NCBI GenBank assembly: GCA_013791885.1
Contig: VMSZ01000056.1
Coordinates: 23,995-87,994 of the forward strand
DNA: 64,000 nt
Origin: Sulfurimonas sp.
Lineage (GTDB): Bacteria; Campylobacterota; Campylobacteria; Campylobacterales; Sulfurimonadaceae
Reading direction: 5' to 3'
How positions within the stretch are numbered: position 1 is the stretch's first letter; each line of letters starts with the position of its first letter. This document shows positions 27,205-35,122 of the stretch, piece by piece. Made by a program: the position numbers and the translations under genes. The notes beneath the pieces are model-generated. The model saw nothing but the letters and a program-made list of their open reading frames with translations, had not been told where the DNA came from and did not search any database.

Positions 27205-27762
27205 ATGCTAGAAATTAGATGGCATAGTCGTGCTGGACAAGGGGCAGTAACTGGAGCTAAGGGTTTGGCGGATGTTATTTCTACTACAGGCAAACATGTT
27301 CAGGCATTTGCATTTTACGGCTCGGCAAAACGTGGGGCTGCTATGACAGCATATAATCGTGTTGATGATAAGATGATTATGAATCACGAGAAGTATATGG
27401 AACCAGATTTTGTTTTCGTAATTGACCCGGCATTAGTTTTTACATCTGATGTTACAATCAATCACAGAGAAGATACAGTATATATTATAACTACTCACAT
27501 GAGCACTAAAGAGCTTGTTGCTGCTCAACCAAAATTGGAGGGCAAGAAAGTTTATACAGTTGACTGTATGACTATAGCTCAGGAGACAATTGGAAAACCA
27601 ATTCCAAATACACCGATGCTTGGTGCATTTATGAAAGTTTCGGGAATGTATGACATAGAGTTTTTTAAAGAGAGTATGGTGAGAATTCTTGGAAAATTAC
27701 CTCAAAAAATAATCGATGCTAATATGATTGCTATTCAGCGCGCATATGACGAAGTGAAATAA
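27205..27762 (+). CDS. porC: Pyruvate:ferredoxin oxidoreductase, gamma subunit
   Basis: 185 residues with the gamma-domain signature RWHSRAGQGAVTGAKGLADV and AFAFYGSAKRGAAMTAYNR. The four-subunit POR interconverts pyruvate + CoA and acetyl-CoA + CO2 using ferredoxin; in autotrophic Campylobacterota it runs towards pyruvate and follows the reductive TCA cycle. First gene of porC-D-A-B, with 9- to 10-base spacing and an overlap later. Confidence 0.94.
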   Translation: MLEIRWHSRAGQGAVTGAKGLADVISTTGKHVQAFAFYGSAKRGAAMTAYNRVDDKMIMNHEKYMEPDFVFVIDPALVFTSDVTINHREDTVYIITTHMSTKELVAAQPKLEGKKVYTVDCMTIAQETIGKPIPNTPMLGAFMKVSGMYDIEFFKESMVRILGKLPQKIIDANMIAIQRAYDEVK

Positions 27763-27771
27763 GGAGTTACA

Positions 27772-28167
27772 ATGGCAAATAGAGGATGGGACGAATTTGA
27801 AATCGGAGCTATGCTTCGTTCATTTGACGGTGTATCAAATGATATAGCTACTACGCAACAGGAAGATCGTAATTACTCTCAAAGCAATTCGTTTGTTGCT
27901 AGTGTTGCAGACTGGAGAATAGAAAAGCCAATATTTGCAAAAGATTTTTGTATAGATTGTCAATTTTGCTGGATTTATTGTCCGGATATGTCAATTATTG
28001 CTAGAGATAAAAAAATGATTGGTGTTGATATGGATCACTGTAAAGGGTGTGGAATTTGTGTTGAGGTTTGTCCTACAAACCCTAAATCACTTTTAATGTT
28101 CCCAGAACATGCAGATGAAGAAGCAGAGTTAGCAAAATGGCCTGCTAAAGAAAGTAAGGAAAAATAA
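27772..28167 (+). CDS. porD: Pyruvate:ferredoxin oxidoreductase, delta (ferredoxin) subunit
   Basis: 131 residues. Two [4Fe-4S] motifs, CIDCQFCWIYCPD and CKGCGICVEVCPTNP, form a bacterial ferredoxin domain in the C-terminal two-thirds. The ~60-residue N-terminal extension is typical of this lineage. It passes electrons from the TPP centre to ferredoxin or flavodoxin. Its stop overlaps the porA start by one base. Confidence 0.94.
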   Translation: MANRGWDEFEIGAMLRSFDGVSNDIATTQQEDRNYSQSNSFVASVADWRIEKPIFAKDFCIDCQFCWIYCPDMSIIARDKKMIGVDMDHCKGCGICVEVCPTNPKSLLMFPEHADEEAELAKWPAKESKEK

Positions 28168-29390
28168 TGGCATTTGATAAAATGGAATTAAGAGACATTG
28201 AAGTATGGGATGGAAATCACGCTGCTGCACAAGCTTTAAGACAGTGTCAAATTGACGTTGTTGCTGCGTATCCGATTACTCCATCTACTCCTATTGTTGA
28301 GGGTTATGCAAAGTTCTTAGCAGATGGTTATGTTGAAGGTGAATTTGTACTAGTTGAGTCTGAACATGCTGCAATGTCAGGATGTATCGGTGCTGCTGCT
28401 GCTGGTGGACGTGTTGCAACTGCAACTTCTTCTCAGGGTTATGCACTTATGGTTGAAACACTGTATCAAGCTTCAGGTATGCGTTTACCGATAGTTTTAA
28501 ATGTTGTTAACCGTGCTCTTGCTGCTCCACTGAATGTTAATGGTGACCACTCAGATATGTATCTCGGTCGTGACAGCGGTTGGATTCAATTGAATGCATA
28601 TTGCCCTCAAGATGCTTATGATTTAAATTTTATTGCATTTAGAGTTGCTGAGGATCATGGAGTGAGACTTCCATGTATGGTTCATCAAGATGGTTTCATG
28701 ACTTCACATACAGCGCAAGGTGTAAAAACTATGACTGATGATGTTGCATATAGCTTTGTAGGTGATTTTAAACCTATGAATGACATGCTTGACTTTGAAC
28801 ATCCTGTAACACATGGTGTACAAACTGAAGAAGATTGGCACTTTGAACATAAAGCTCGTCAGCATAATGATCTTATGACAAAAGTTATGCCAAAAGTTCA
28901 AGCTGCGTTTGATGATTTTGAAAAACTTACAGGTCGTAAATATAACATAGTTGAAAAATATGATATGGACGATGCAGATGTTGCAGTTGTTTGTATGGGT
29001 ACTTCGGTTGAAACAGCTCGTGAAGTGGCAACTGAGATGAGAGCAAAAGGTATTAAAGCTGGTGTAGTCGGTATACGTGTAATACGTCCATTCCCATTCT
29101 TTGAAATCCAAGAAGCTCTTAAAGGTGCTAAAGCAATAGCAACACTTGATCGTTCAGCTCCAGGCGGTGCTCCGGGTATGTTATTTAATGAGATGGCAGG
29201 TTGTCTTTTCAATCTTGATAAACGTCCTTTACTTTCTGGAAAAATTTATGGCCTTGGCGGTCGTGACTTGACAAAGAAACATTTAGTAGATTTATATACT
29301 GAACTTCAAGCTAACGTTGATGCTGGTAAAGTATTGACTCCATTACAACAGTTTATCGGTGTTCGTGGACCGAAACTATCATTTTTATAA
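28167..29390 (+). CDS. porA: Pyruvate:ferredoxin oxidoreductase, alpha subunit
   Basis: 407 residues with the N-terminal DGNHAAAQALRQCQIDVVAAYPITPSTPI (parts), ESEHAAMSGCIGAAAAGGRV and ATSSQGYALMVE, which bind the pyrimidine side of TPP with PorB. The C-terminal transketolase-like domain includes VGIRVIRPFPFFEI. The near-synonymous 2-oxoglutarate enzyme is related, but the gene order C-D-A-B and the sequence fit POR. Confidence 0.94.
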   Translation: MAFDKMELRDIEVWDGNHAAAQALRQCQIDVVAAYPITPSTPIVEGYAKFLADGYVEGEFVLVESEHAAMSGCIGAAAAGGRVATATSSQGYALMVETLYQASGMRLPIVLNVVNRALAAPLNVNGDHSDMYLGRDSGWIQLNAYCPQDAYDLNFIAFRVAEDHGVRLPCMVHQDGFMTSHTAQGVKTMTDDVAYSFVGDFKPMNDMLDFEHPVTHGVQTEEDWHFEHKARQHNDLMTKVMPKVQAAFDDFEKLTGRKYNIVEKYDMDDADVAVVCMGTSVETAREVATEMRAKGIKAGVVGIRVIRPFPFFEIQEALKGAKAIATLDRSAPGGAPGMLFNEMAGCLFNLDKRPLLSGKIYGLGGRDLTKKHLVDLYTELQANVDAGKVLTPLQQFIGVRGPKLSFL

Positions 29391-29400
29391 GGAGAAAACT

Positions 29401-30357
29401 ATGAGTGAAATGAAAAAAATAAAAAACTTAAAAGAGTTTTCTACATCAGCTGACCGTTTTGAAGGTGCGAACCTTCTTTGCCCTGGTTGTGCGCACTCTA
29501 TTATCGTTCGCGAGGTTTTAAACGCTACGAATGATGATTTAGTACTTTCAGCGTCAACTGGTTGTCTCGAAGTTTGTACTGCGGTTTATCCGTATACTTC
29601 TTGGGATGCTTCTTGGATTCATATCGGCTTTGAAAATGGTTCAACTGCTGTTGCTGGTGCAGAATCTATGTATAAAGCCCTTAAAACTAAAGGTCGCCTA
29701 AAGCAGCCAGATCGTAATCCTAAGTTTGTATCTTTTGCGGGTGACGGTGCTTCTTACGACATCGGTTTCCAATGGATTTCTGGTTGTATGGAACGTGGTC
29801 ATAATATTATGCACGTTGTTCTTGACAATGAAGTATATGCAAATACGGGTGGACAACGTTCATCTTCAACACCAATCGGTGGTAGTAACACTACAACACC
29901 GGCTGGACGTGTATCTTACGGTGAGAAGAAAACTAAAAAAGACATGGTATCTATCATGGCTTCTCATGGTATCCCGTATTCAGCTCAAGTTGCACCAAAT
30001 AAATGGAAAGACATGGTGAAGAAAATTCAACATGGTTTTTCAGTAGACGGACCGGTGTTTATTAATGCTGTTTCTCCATGTACTACCGAGTGGAAATTTG
30101 ACCCTAAAGACACTATGATGTTAACGGATCTTTCTACTGATTCATTAGTGTTTCCACTGTATGAAATCATTGACGGTCATGAGCTAAACATTACGTACAG
30201 ACCAAAAACAGTTGTTCCTGTTGAAGAGTACTTAGCTGCGCAAGGTCGTTTTAAACACCTATTTAAAGATGAGTACAAATACCTCATTAAAGAGTGGCAA
30301 GAACGTGTAGATGCGCAGTGGGCGTACTTAAACCGTCGCGAAGAAGCTCGCGTATAG
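29401..30357 (+). CDS. porB: Pyruvate:ferredoxin oxidoreductase, beta subunit (TPP-binding)
   Basis: 318 residues from the ATG preceded by AAGGAG; an in-frame start overlapping porA lacks such a site. The first cluster Cys pair is in LLCPGCAHS, another Cys in STGCLEVCTAVYPY, and the TPP/Mg motif is GDGASYDIGFQWISGC...DNEVYANTGGQ. A further Cys in NAVSPCTTEW completes the [4Fe-4S] ligand set known in beta subunits. Confidence 0.95.
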   Translation: MSEMKKIKNLKEFSTSADRFEGANLLCPGCAHSIIVREVLNATNDDLVLSASTGCLEVCTAVYPYTSWDASWIHIGFENGSTAVAGAESMYKALKTKGRLKQPDRNPKFVSFAGDGASYDIGFQWISGCMERGHNIMHVVLDNEVYANTGGQRSSSTPIGGSNTTTPAGRVSYGEKKTKKDMVSIMASHGIPYSAQVAPNKWKDMVKKIQHGFSVDGPVFINAVSPCTTEWKFDPKDTMMLTDLSTDSLVFPLYEIIDGHELNITYRPKTVVPVEEYLAAQGRFKHLFKDEYKYLIKEWQERVDAQWAYLNRREEARV

Positions 30358-30388
30358 GCGAAACTTCTGCTTCGGCAAATCTTTCGCC
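30357..30388 (+). terminator. Hairpin after porB
   Basis: GGCGAAA pairs with TTTCGCC around an 18-base loop that can itself pair; an alternative ACTTCT/AGAAGT stem overlaps it. There is no immediate T run, although TTTTTACTCC follows further on. It is a probable end of the por transcript. Confidence 0.45.
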
Positions 30389-30518
30389 CGAGAAGTAAAC
30401 GGCAGACATTATGTCTAGCCTTTTTACTCCTCAGGCAAAATCTTCACCAAATCAAAATTTTCTTTTTTTCTTTTTCAATCATTTAAATTTCATTTATTCT
30501 CATTTACAAAAATCGCAT

Positions 30519-30524
30519 TATAAT
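30519..30524 (+). promoter_or_regulatory. Putative -10 box for the AMMECR1/radical SAM/Memo operon
   Basis: TATAAT lies 26 bases before the first ATG, with GGAGGAG as a near-perfect ribosome-binding site between them. This gives the three-gene operon its own start. A short ORF crossing this region (from 30411) is non-coding in my view. Confidence 0.6.
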
Positions 30525-30550
30525 ATTTCAGATACTTTGGAGGAGATGTT

Positions 30551-31123
30551 ATGCTTGATAAAGTTTTATTACGAATTGCCAAGAGTTCAATCTTAAGTCA
30601 GTTTGATTCTTCGTACAAAATAGACAGAGAGAAATTGATTCGTGACTTCCCATATTTGGCAAAAAATGGGGCTGCGTTTGTTACGCTTCATTATGATCAT
30701 AAGCTGCGAGGTTGCATCGGTTCTATCATTGCGCATCAAAGTTTACTCGGTGACATTATTGCCAATGCGCGTTCTGCTGCGTTTAGAGATCCAAGGTTCC
30801 AACCGCTTACTACTGATGAGTTTTCCTATCTAAATCTTGAAGTTTCAGTATTAAGCGAGCCGGAGCTTTTAGAATATGAAGATTATGCTGATTTACTCAC
30901 AAAGGTGAGACCAAAAGTCGATGGACTTATAGTGAAACACGGTGCGTACCAAGGCACATTTTTACCGCAAGTTTGGGAAGAGCTGCAAACGCCTCAAGAA
31001 TTTTTAGAACATTTGAGCTACAAAGCCGGCGCAAATCCCTCACTATATCAACAGCATCCCACAATTTACAGATACACAGTAGATGCAATAGAGGAGAAAT
31101 TCGATGAAATATTACCGTTATAA
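30551..31123 (+). CDS. amrA: AmmeMemoRadiSam system protein A (AMMECR1 domain)
   Basis: 190 residues. The invariant AMMECR1 motif LRGCIGS is at residues 52-58, followed by ARSAAFRDPRFQPLT and LNLEVSVLSEPE, and GTFLPQVWEELQTPQEFLEHLSYKAG near the end (in part). AMMECR1 proteins occur from archaea to humans. Their biochemical role is unknown. Its end overlaps the radical SAM gene by 20 bases. Being one operon with a radical SAM enzyme and a Memo protein defines the TIGRFAM AmmeMemoRadiSam system. The symbol is used by analogy. Confidence 0.93.
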   Translation: MLDKVLLRIAKSSILSQFDSSYKIDREKLIRDFPYLAKNGAAFVTLHYDHKLRGCIGSIIAHQSLLGDIIANARSAAFRDPRFQPLTTDEFSYLNLEVSVLSEPELLEYEDYADLLTKVRPKVDGLIVKHGAYQGTFLPQVWEELQTPQEFLEHLSYKAGANPSLYQQHPTIYRYTVDAIEEKFDEILPL

Positions 31124-32093
31124 AGATGAACACTCCATAGTCTGCCTTTTGTGCAAGCATTACTGCACACTCAAAGAAGATAAAAGCGGGATTTGCGGCA
31201 TAAATTTTAATGAAAATGGAGAGCTTGTCAATAGAACTTACGCACATCCGAGTGCTGTACATATTGATCCCATAGAAAAAAAACCGCTCTACCATTTTCA
31301 ACCTTTTTCAAAGTCTTTTTCTTTAGGAACGGTCGGCTGTAATTTTCGCTGTCCATTCTGTCAAAACTACACTATTTCGCAAACGACAAACATAGACACG
31401 TCAGTCGTTTATATGCCCGAAGATATCGTGCGTTTGGCACTCGAACACAAAACACAGAGTATCAGTTACACCTACAATGAGCCGACAATTTGGTATCCGT
31501 ATGCAAAAGACATTGGAGTCCTTGCAAAAGAGCAGGGCCTTAAAAATGTTTTTGTCTCCAGCGGCTATGAGTCCCATGAAGTGCTTGAAGACATGAAGTC
31601 TTGGCTTGATGCGGCCAATATTGACCTCAAGAGTTTTTCTCATGACTACTACAAAAAAGTGCTCAAAACAAATTTGGACGGCGTTTTGGAGTCATTAATT
31701 GAGTTTGCTAAGAGCAATATTTGGCTGGAAATTACAACGCTTCTCATTCCGGGAGTTAACGACTCTGAAGAAGAAATTCACCAAATGGCTGCTTTTATTT
31801 CAAGTAAATTGGGACTTGAGATTCCGTGGCATTTCTCTGCGTTTCATCCCGATTATAAGATGTTGGACACACCAAGCACACCTTATGAAACGCTCCTAAA
31901 AGCCAGAGAAATTGCACATGGTTATGGCATAAAATATGTTTATCTTGGCAATGTAAGAACTGACAGTAACACCTACTGTCCAAAGTGTCAAGCGAAACTC
32001 GTTGATAGAAACAATTTCACCATCGGAGCACTTGATGTCAGAAGCGGCAGTTGTGAAGTTTGCGGAGAATCCATTAAAGGAGTTTGGTTATGA
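31104..32093 (+). CDS. amrS: AmmeMemoRadiSam system radical SAM enzyme
   Basis: 329 residues. The radical SAM cluster motif is CNFRCPFC (C79, C83, C86), inside LGTVGCNFRCPFCQNYTISQ. Four more Cys lie ahead (residues 14, 17, 21, 31) and a CPKC...CEVC zinc-ribbon-like tail follows at about 299-323, so additional metal sites are likely. The fold resembles the PflA/ArsS-like branch and this branch is sometimes misnamed pyruvate-formate lyase activating enzyme. There is no pyruvate formate lyase gene here. Substrate unknown. Ends ATGA into the Memo gene. Confidence 0.92.
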   Translation: MKYYRYKDEHSIVCLLCKHYCTLKEDKSGICGINFNENGELVNRTYAHPSAVHIDPIEKKPLYHFQPFSKSFSLGTVGCNFRCPFCQNYTISQTTNIDTSVVYMPEDIVRLALEHKTQSISYTYNEPTIWYPYAKDIGVLAKEQGLKNVFVSSGYESHEVLEDMKSWLDAANIDLKSFSHDYYKKVLKTNLDGVLESLIEFAKSNIWLEITTLLIPGVNDSEEEIHQMAAFISSKLGLEIPWHFSAFHPDYKMLDTPSTPYETLLKAREIAHGYGIKYVYLGNVRTDSNTYCPKCQAKLVDRNNFTIGALDVRSGSCEVCGESIKGVWL

Positions 32094-32878
32094 GACGGGA
32101 AATGAGTGTTGCAGGGAGTTTTTATCCGGCAAGAGCGAGTGAAATTGAGCGTTATTTTGAGCATTTTAGTAAAATTTATGATGAAAACTCTCAAATTCCA
32201 AAGACAAAAGCGAGGGCTTTAATTGTTCCTCATGCAGGGTATGTCTACTCCGGTTATACGGCAAATTGTGCTTATAGAGTTTTACAAAATTCGGGTGTAA
32301 AAAACATACTGGTTGTGGGGCCTTCTCACAGAATAGGTTTTTATGGTTCAAGTCTTGGGGATTACAAATATTATAAAACTCCTTTTGGCGAAATAGGGCA
32401 GAGTGAAAAAATTCATAAAATGCTGCAAGAACAATTTAACCTTCCTTTTATGCCCCAAGCACATGCGGAACACAGTACAGAGGTACAGTTTCCGTTTATT
32501 AAGCACTATCTCGGAGAGTGTGAGATTGTTGAACTTGTATACTCAAGCGAGAAAGCTGAAGCTATTTCAGAAATCATAGATTTCGTATTGGATCAAGAGG
32601 ATTGCGCAGTTGTGATTAGTACAGATTTGAGCCATTTTTATACTCTTAAAAACGCGAATGAATTAGACAATGTATGCCTAAACGCAATTGAAAATCTAGA
32701 TGTCGGTATGCTGGGAGAGGGATGTGAAGCCTGCGGTATGATAGGCGTAGAAGCAATGATACGCAGTGCTAAAAAACTGGGGCTTCATTCACATATATTG
32801 GACTATAGAACAAGTGCAGACAGCAGTGGCGATGAGAGTCGCGTTGTGGGATATGTCAGCGCATATTTTACAGAGTAA
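32090..32878 (+). CDS. amrB: AmmeMemoRadiSam system protein B (Memo family)
   Basis: 262 residues from the ATG that overlaps the previous stop; protein starts RREMSVAGSFYPAR, the family N-terminus. Candidate metal-site residues as in human MEMO1 are the His of IVPHAGYVYSG, the His of VVGPSHRIGFYG, HAEHSTEVQFPF, and Cys in EGCEACGMIG. The fold is related to extradiol dioxygenases (LigB). MEMO1 has been reported to bind copper or iron. The bacterial role is unknown, but coupling to a radical SAM enzyme suggests a redox or metal-linked modification. Confidence 0.92.
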   Translation: MRREMSVAGSFYPARASEIERYFEHFSKIYDENSQIPKTKARALIVPHAGYVYSGYTANCAYRVLQNSGVKNILVVGPSHRIGFYGSSLGDYKYYKTPFGEIGQSEKIHKMLQEQFNLPFMPQAHAEHSTEVQFPFIKHYLGECEIVELVYSSEKAEAISEIIDFVLDQEDCAVVISTDLSHFYTLKNANELDNVCLNAIENLDVGMLGEGCEACGMIGVEAMIRSAKKLGLHSHILDYRTSADSSGDESRVVGYVSAYFTE

Positions 32879-32963
32879 TTGTACTTAAGAATTTTTCATA
32901 AAAGTGCGTGTCAATCTTTATGATTCTAGAAAAACAAAGTTTTTCGTAGCTTTAGGGGGTTGT

Positions 32964-33006
32964 AGGGACATTTGTCCCTGCCATTTAAACGGACGAGTTC
33001 GTTTAA
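32964..33006. repeat. Tandem hairpins before luxS
   Basis: Two hairpins follow each other: AGGGACA/TGTCCCT (7 bp) and TTAAACGGAC/GTTCGTTTAA (10 bp, one G-T). They lie between the Memo operon and luxS. They may end the upstream transcript, but neither has a T run. Style and location resemble the other intergenic palindromes in this window. The remaining gap to luxS is AT-rich with TTAAGGA as its ribosome-binding site. Confidence 0.5.
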
Positions 33007-33061
33007 GTGTGTAAAATGTTAAACACGATAAAATGCACCAAAATATATTAAGGAAATAACT

Positions 33062-33565
33062 ATGCCATTATTAGACTCTTTTACCGTTGACCATACAATC
33101 ATGCCGGCACCGGCAGTTCGCCGCGCTAAAGGGATGAAAACGCCATCGGGTGACGAAATTACTGTTTTTGATTTACGTTTTGTAAGACCAAATGAAGAGA
33201 TACTTTCTCAAGAGGGGATTCACACCTTGGAACACCTCTTTGCCGGGTTCATGCGAGACCATTTAAACTCAAAAGATACCGAAATTATCGATTTGTCGCC
33301 TATGGGTTGCCGCACAGGATTTTATATGAGTGTCATTGGAAATCCTAGTGAGCAGAAGGTCGTCGAAGCTTGGGAAGCTTCCATGAAAGATGTATTGAAT
33401 GTGCAATCTCAAAGCGATATTCCGGAATTAAACATTTACCAGTGCGGAACTTATAAAATGCACTCTCTTGAAGATGCAAAGCAGATAGCGTCAAATGTGC
33501 TCAGAAAAGATATAGACATCATGGACAACGAAGCATTAAAACTTGACATAAGCAAGGTGGACTAA
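33062..33565 (+). CDS. luxS: S-ribosylhomocysteine lyase
   Basis: Splits S-ribosylhomocysteine into homocysteine and DPD, the precursor of autoinducer-2, recycling S-adenosylhomocysteine. The metal ligands HTLEH (54-58) and C128 ([13 protein letters not shown]), and the catalytic Cys of MGCRTGFYM (83), are all present. The 167 residues match the family. It heads four closely spaced genes whose products include a methyltransferase, consistent with methyl-cycle coupling. pfs/mtnN is not in view. Confidence 0.97.
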   Translation: MPLLDSFTVDHTIMPAPAVRRAKGMKTPSGDEITVFDLRFVRPNEEILSQEGIHTLEHLFAGFMRDHLNSKDTEIIDLSPMGCRTGFYMSVIGNPSEQKVVEAWEASMKDVLNVQSQSDIPELNIYQCGTYKMHSLEDAKQIASNVLRKDIDIMDNEALKLDISKVD

Positions 33566-33868
33566 ATGTATTTACTATTACCAATGGACAGCACGGATGT
33601 TCAAGAAGCAGAGCTTACAAAAGTTAGTGATGCTAAAGTATGGGCACAGGTTTTAGTTGAAGAGGGCGAGGTTGTAGAAATTCTTCACAGTGAAACTTAT
33701 GACGGTTTTGAAAACTGGTCTGAGGCTGTTATTCTTGTAGGAGAGTCTGAAAATATCATGCCTTTTATGGAGATGAACATGATGCCTCTTGTAGCACACA
33801 CACAAAGAAGCATTGACGATATCGTAGAAGCGTATCTCTTTAGAGAATTGCACGATTTCGCGTATTAG
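33566..33868 (+). CDS. Small acidic protein, possibly NifX/FeMo-cofactor-binding-like fold
   Basis: 100 residues starting on the base after the luxS stop. Beginning YLLLPMDSTDVQEAELTKVSDA and ending MPLVAHTQRSIDDIVEAYLFRELHD (parts), it has the strand-strand-helix rhythm of the dinitrogenase FeMo-cofactor superfamily, without Cys residues. No nif genes are near, so nitrogen fixation is not implied. The fold is a guess; that the gene is real is supported by tight packing. Confidence 0.6.
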   Translation: MYLLLPMDSTDVQEAELTKVSDAKVWAQVLVEEGEVVEILHSETYDGFENWSEAVILVGESENIMPFMEMNMMPLVAHTQRSIDDIVEAYLFRELHDFAY

Positions 33869-33878
33869 AAGGTGAACT

Positions 33879-34376
33879 TTGCCAGATTTAAAGCAGTTTT
33901 TAGAGCTATTTAATCCTCTTCCGGGGAATCACTACATTCAAGTAACAACTTGTACGGATGAGACTACTGATGCCTTGTATAAGCTTATGCAAAATGCAGG
34001 GGGAGAGTTGCGTTTGGCACTTTACACAGATACCTCTATTGAAGATATTCAAAGAAGGTATCCGGAGGCAAAAACACAGCAGATTAGAAACTTTGTCCAT
34101 CCGTTTCGAGCCTTACCGCGTGACAATGACTTGGTGATTTTGAAGGATGTTTTTCATCTCCACCAAAATAAGTCCGTAATATTAAAAACCGCATACACGA
34201 CATTGTCAAACGCAACAGAGTTGATAATAATGCAAGAAAAAGGAACTATGGATATAGAAGCGATGAAAGAACTTCTTGAAGAGTATGAATTTCGCAGCCC
34301 GAATTATATAGACGTTTTAGAGAATTATGATTTGATTACAGCAAGGAAAATGCATATGTGGGGTAATGGGCTTTAA
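33879..34376 (+). CDS. Conserved-looking protein of unknown function
   Basis: 165 residues, TTG start after AAGGTG. No signal peptide or membrane segment. Alternating strands and helices (NHYIQVTTCTDETTD, LRLALYTDTSIEDIQRRYP, NDLVILKDVF, ATELIIMQEKG) suggest a Rossmann-like domain, perhaps a degenerate methyltransferase, and the C-terminus ENYDLITARKMHMWGNGL looks like a defined motif. I do not recognise the family. It overlaps the MnmC-type gene by one base, suggesting a joint task. Confidence 0.6.
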   Translation: MPDLKQFLELFNPLPGNHYIQVTTCTDETTDALYKLMQNAGGELRLALYTDTSIEDIQRRYPEAKTQQIRNFVHPFRALPRDNDLVILKDVFHLHQNKSVILKTAYTTLSNATELIIMQEKGTMDIEAMKELLEEYEFRSPNYIDVLENYDLITARKMHMWGNGL

Positions 34377-35122
34377 TGTTTAATGACGAACTTCACACGA
34401 TGACGCTGAGTGAGGATGGAAGTTTTACGGCTTACTCAAAAGAGTATGAAGAGCACTATCATTCAACAAAAGACGGAGCGCTCAATGAGTCGCTTGTAAA
34501 GCATGTTATGCCCGCGTTTAGAGTCAAAAAAAATCAAGAAGAACTGCATATTTTAGATATTTGCTATGGTCTTGGGTTTAACACGCTTGCAACCCTGCTT
34601 CACCATAGACAAAACGCAATGACGAACAAGCTTTTCATCTATTCTCCGGAACTTGACGGTTCTCTTATAAAGTCTTTGAAAAATTTTACCTATCCGGCAG
34701 AGTTTGAAGAGTTTAGGGGGATGATTAATAAACTCTCCCAAGATGGCGTTTGGGATGATGGGCAGTTTCATATAGAGATTTTTATAGGCGATGCGAGAGA
34801 GTATGTCAGACAATTTGACAATAAATTTGACATCGTTTATCAGGATGCGTTTTCTCCAAAAGCAAACCCTATGCTTTGGACGCGAGAGTATTTTAGCGAC
34901 ATAAAAAACGCAATGAAGAACGATGGCATTTTAACAACGTACTCTATCTCTTTACCGACAAGATTGGCTCTGCATGAAAACGGATTTCAAATTTATCTTA
35001 ACCGTGGCGAAGGCTACAGAGATGCGACCATAGCTGCGTTTACAGGCTTGGAATATTTCGAAAGGGTAGATATGGCGCACAAAATAGCCTGTAACCCAAA
35101 CGCAGTGTCACTCAGAGACTAG
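34376..35122 (+). CDS. MnmC-type methyltransferase (DUF752 domain), stand-alone
   Basis: 248 residues matching only the methyltransferase half of MnmC, which methylates the aminomethyl group of U34 in tRNA to give mnm5(s2)U. SAM motif I is LDICYGLGFNTLATL and the family motif is YQDAFSPKANPMLWTREYF. The oxidoreductase half of E. coli MnmC is absent, as in other bacteria with MnmD-like proteins. mnmG, which acts earlier in the same modification, is at 39.1 kb. Ends four bases inside the convergent recQ. Confidence 0.82.
   Translation: MFNDELHTMTLSEDGSFTAYSKEYEEHYHSTKDGALNESLVKHVMPAFRVKKNQEELHILDICYGLGFNTLATLLHHRQNAMTNKLFIYSPELDGSLIKSLKNFTYPAEFEEFRGMINKLSQDGVWDDGQFHIEIFIGDAREYVRQFDNKFDIVYQDAFSPKANPMLWTREYFSDIKNAMKNDGILTTYSISLPTRLALHENGFQIYLNRGEGYRDATIAAFTGLEYFERVDMAHKIACNPNAVSLRD

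Noticed and set aside
29359-29400. Earlier start of porB overlapping porA
   Set aside because: No ribosome-binding site, while AAGGAG stands before the ATG at 29401.
30411-30596. ORF of 61 codons before the AMMECR1 gene
   Set aside because: It has low-complexity Phe/Asn-rich composition, covers the promoter, and overlaps the well-supported AMMECR1 start.
31104-32093. Pyruvate formate-lyase activating enzyme
   Set aside because: The operon partners (AMMECR1, Memo), the extra Cys sets and the lack of any pyruvate formate lyase point to the AmmeMemoRadiSam enzyme.
33566-33868. Nitrogenase accessory gene (NifX)
   Set aside because: Only the general strand/helix pattern resembles that superfamily; no nif gene or Cys/His ligand is present.
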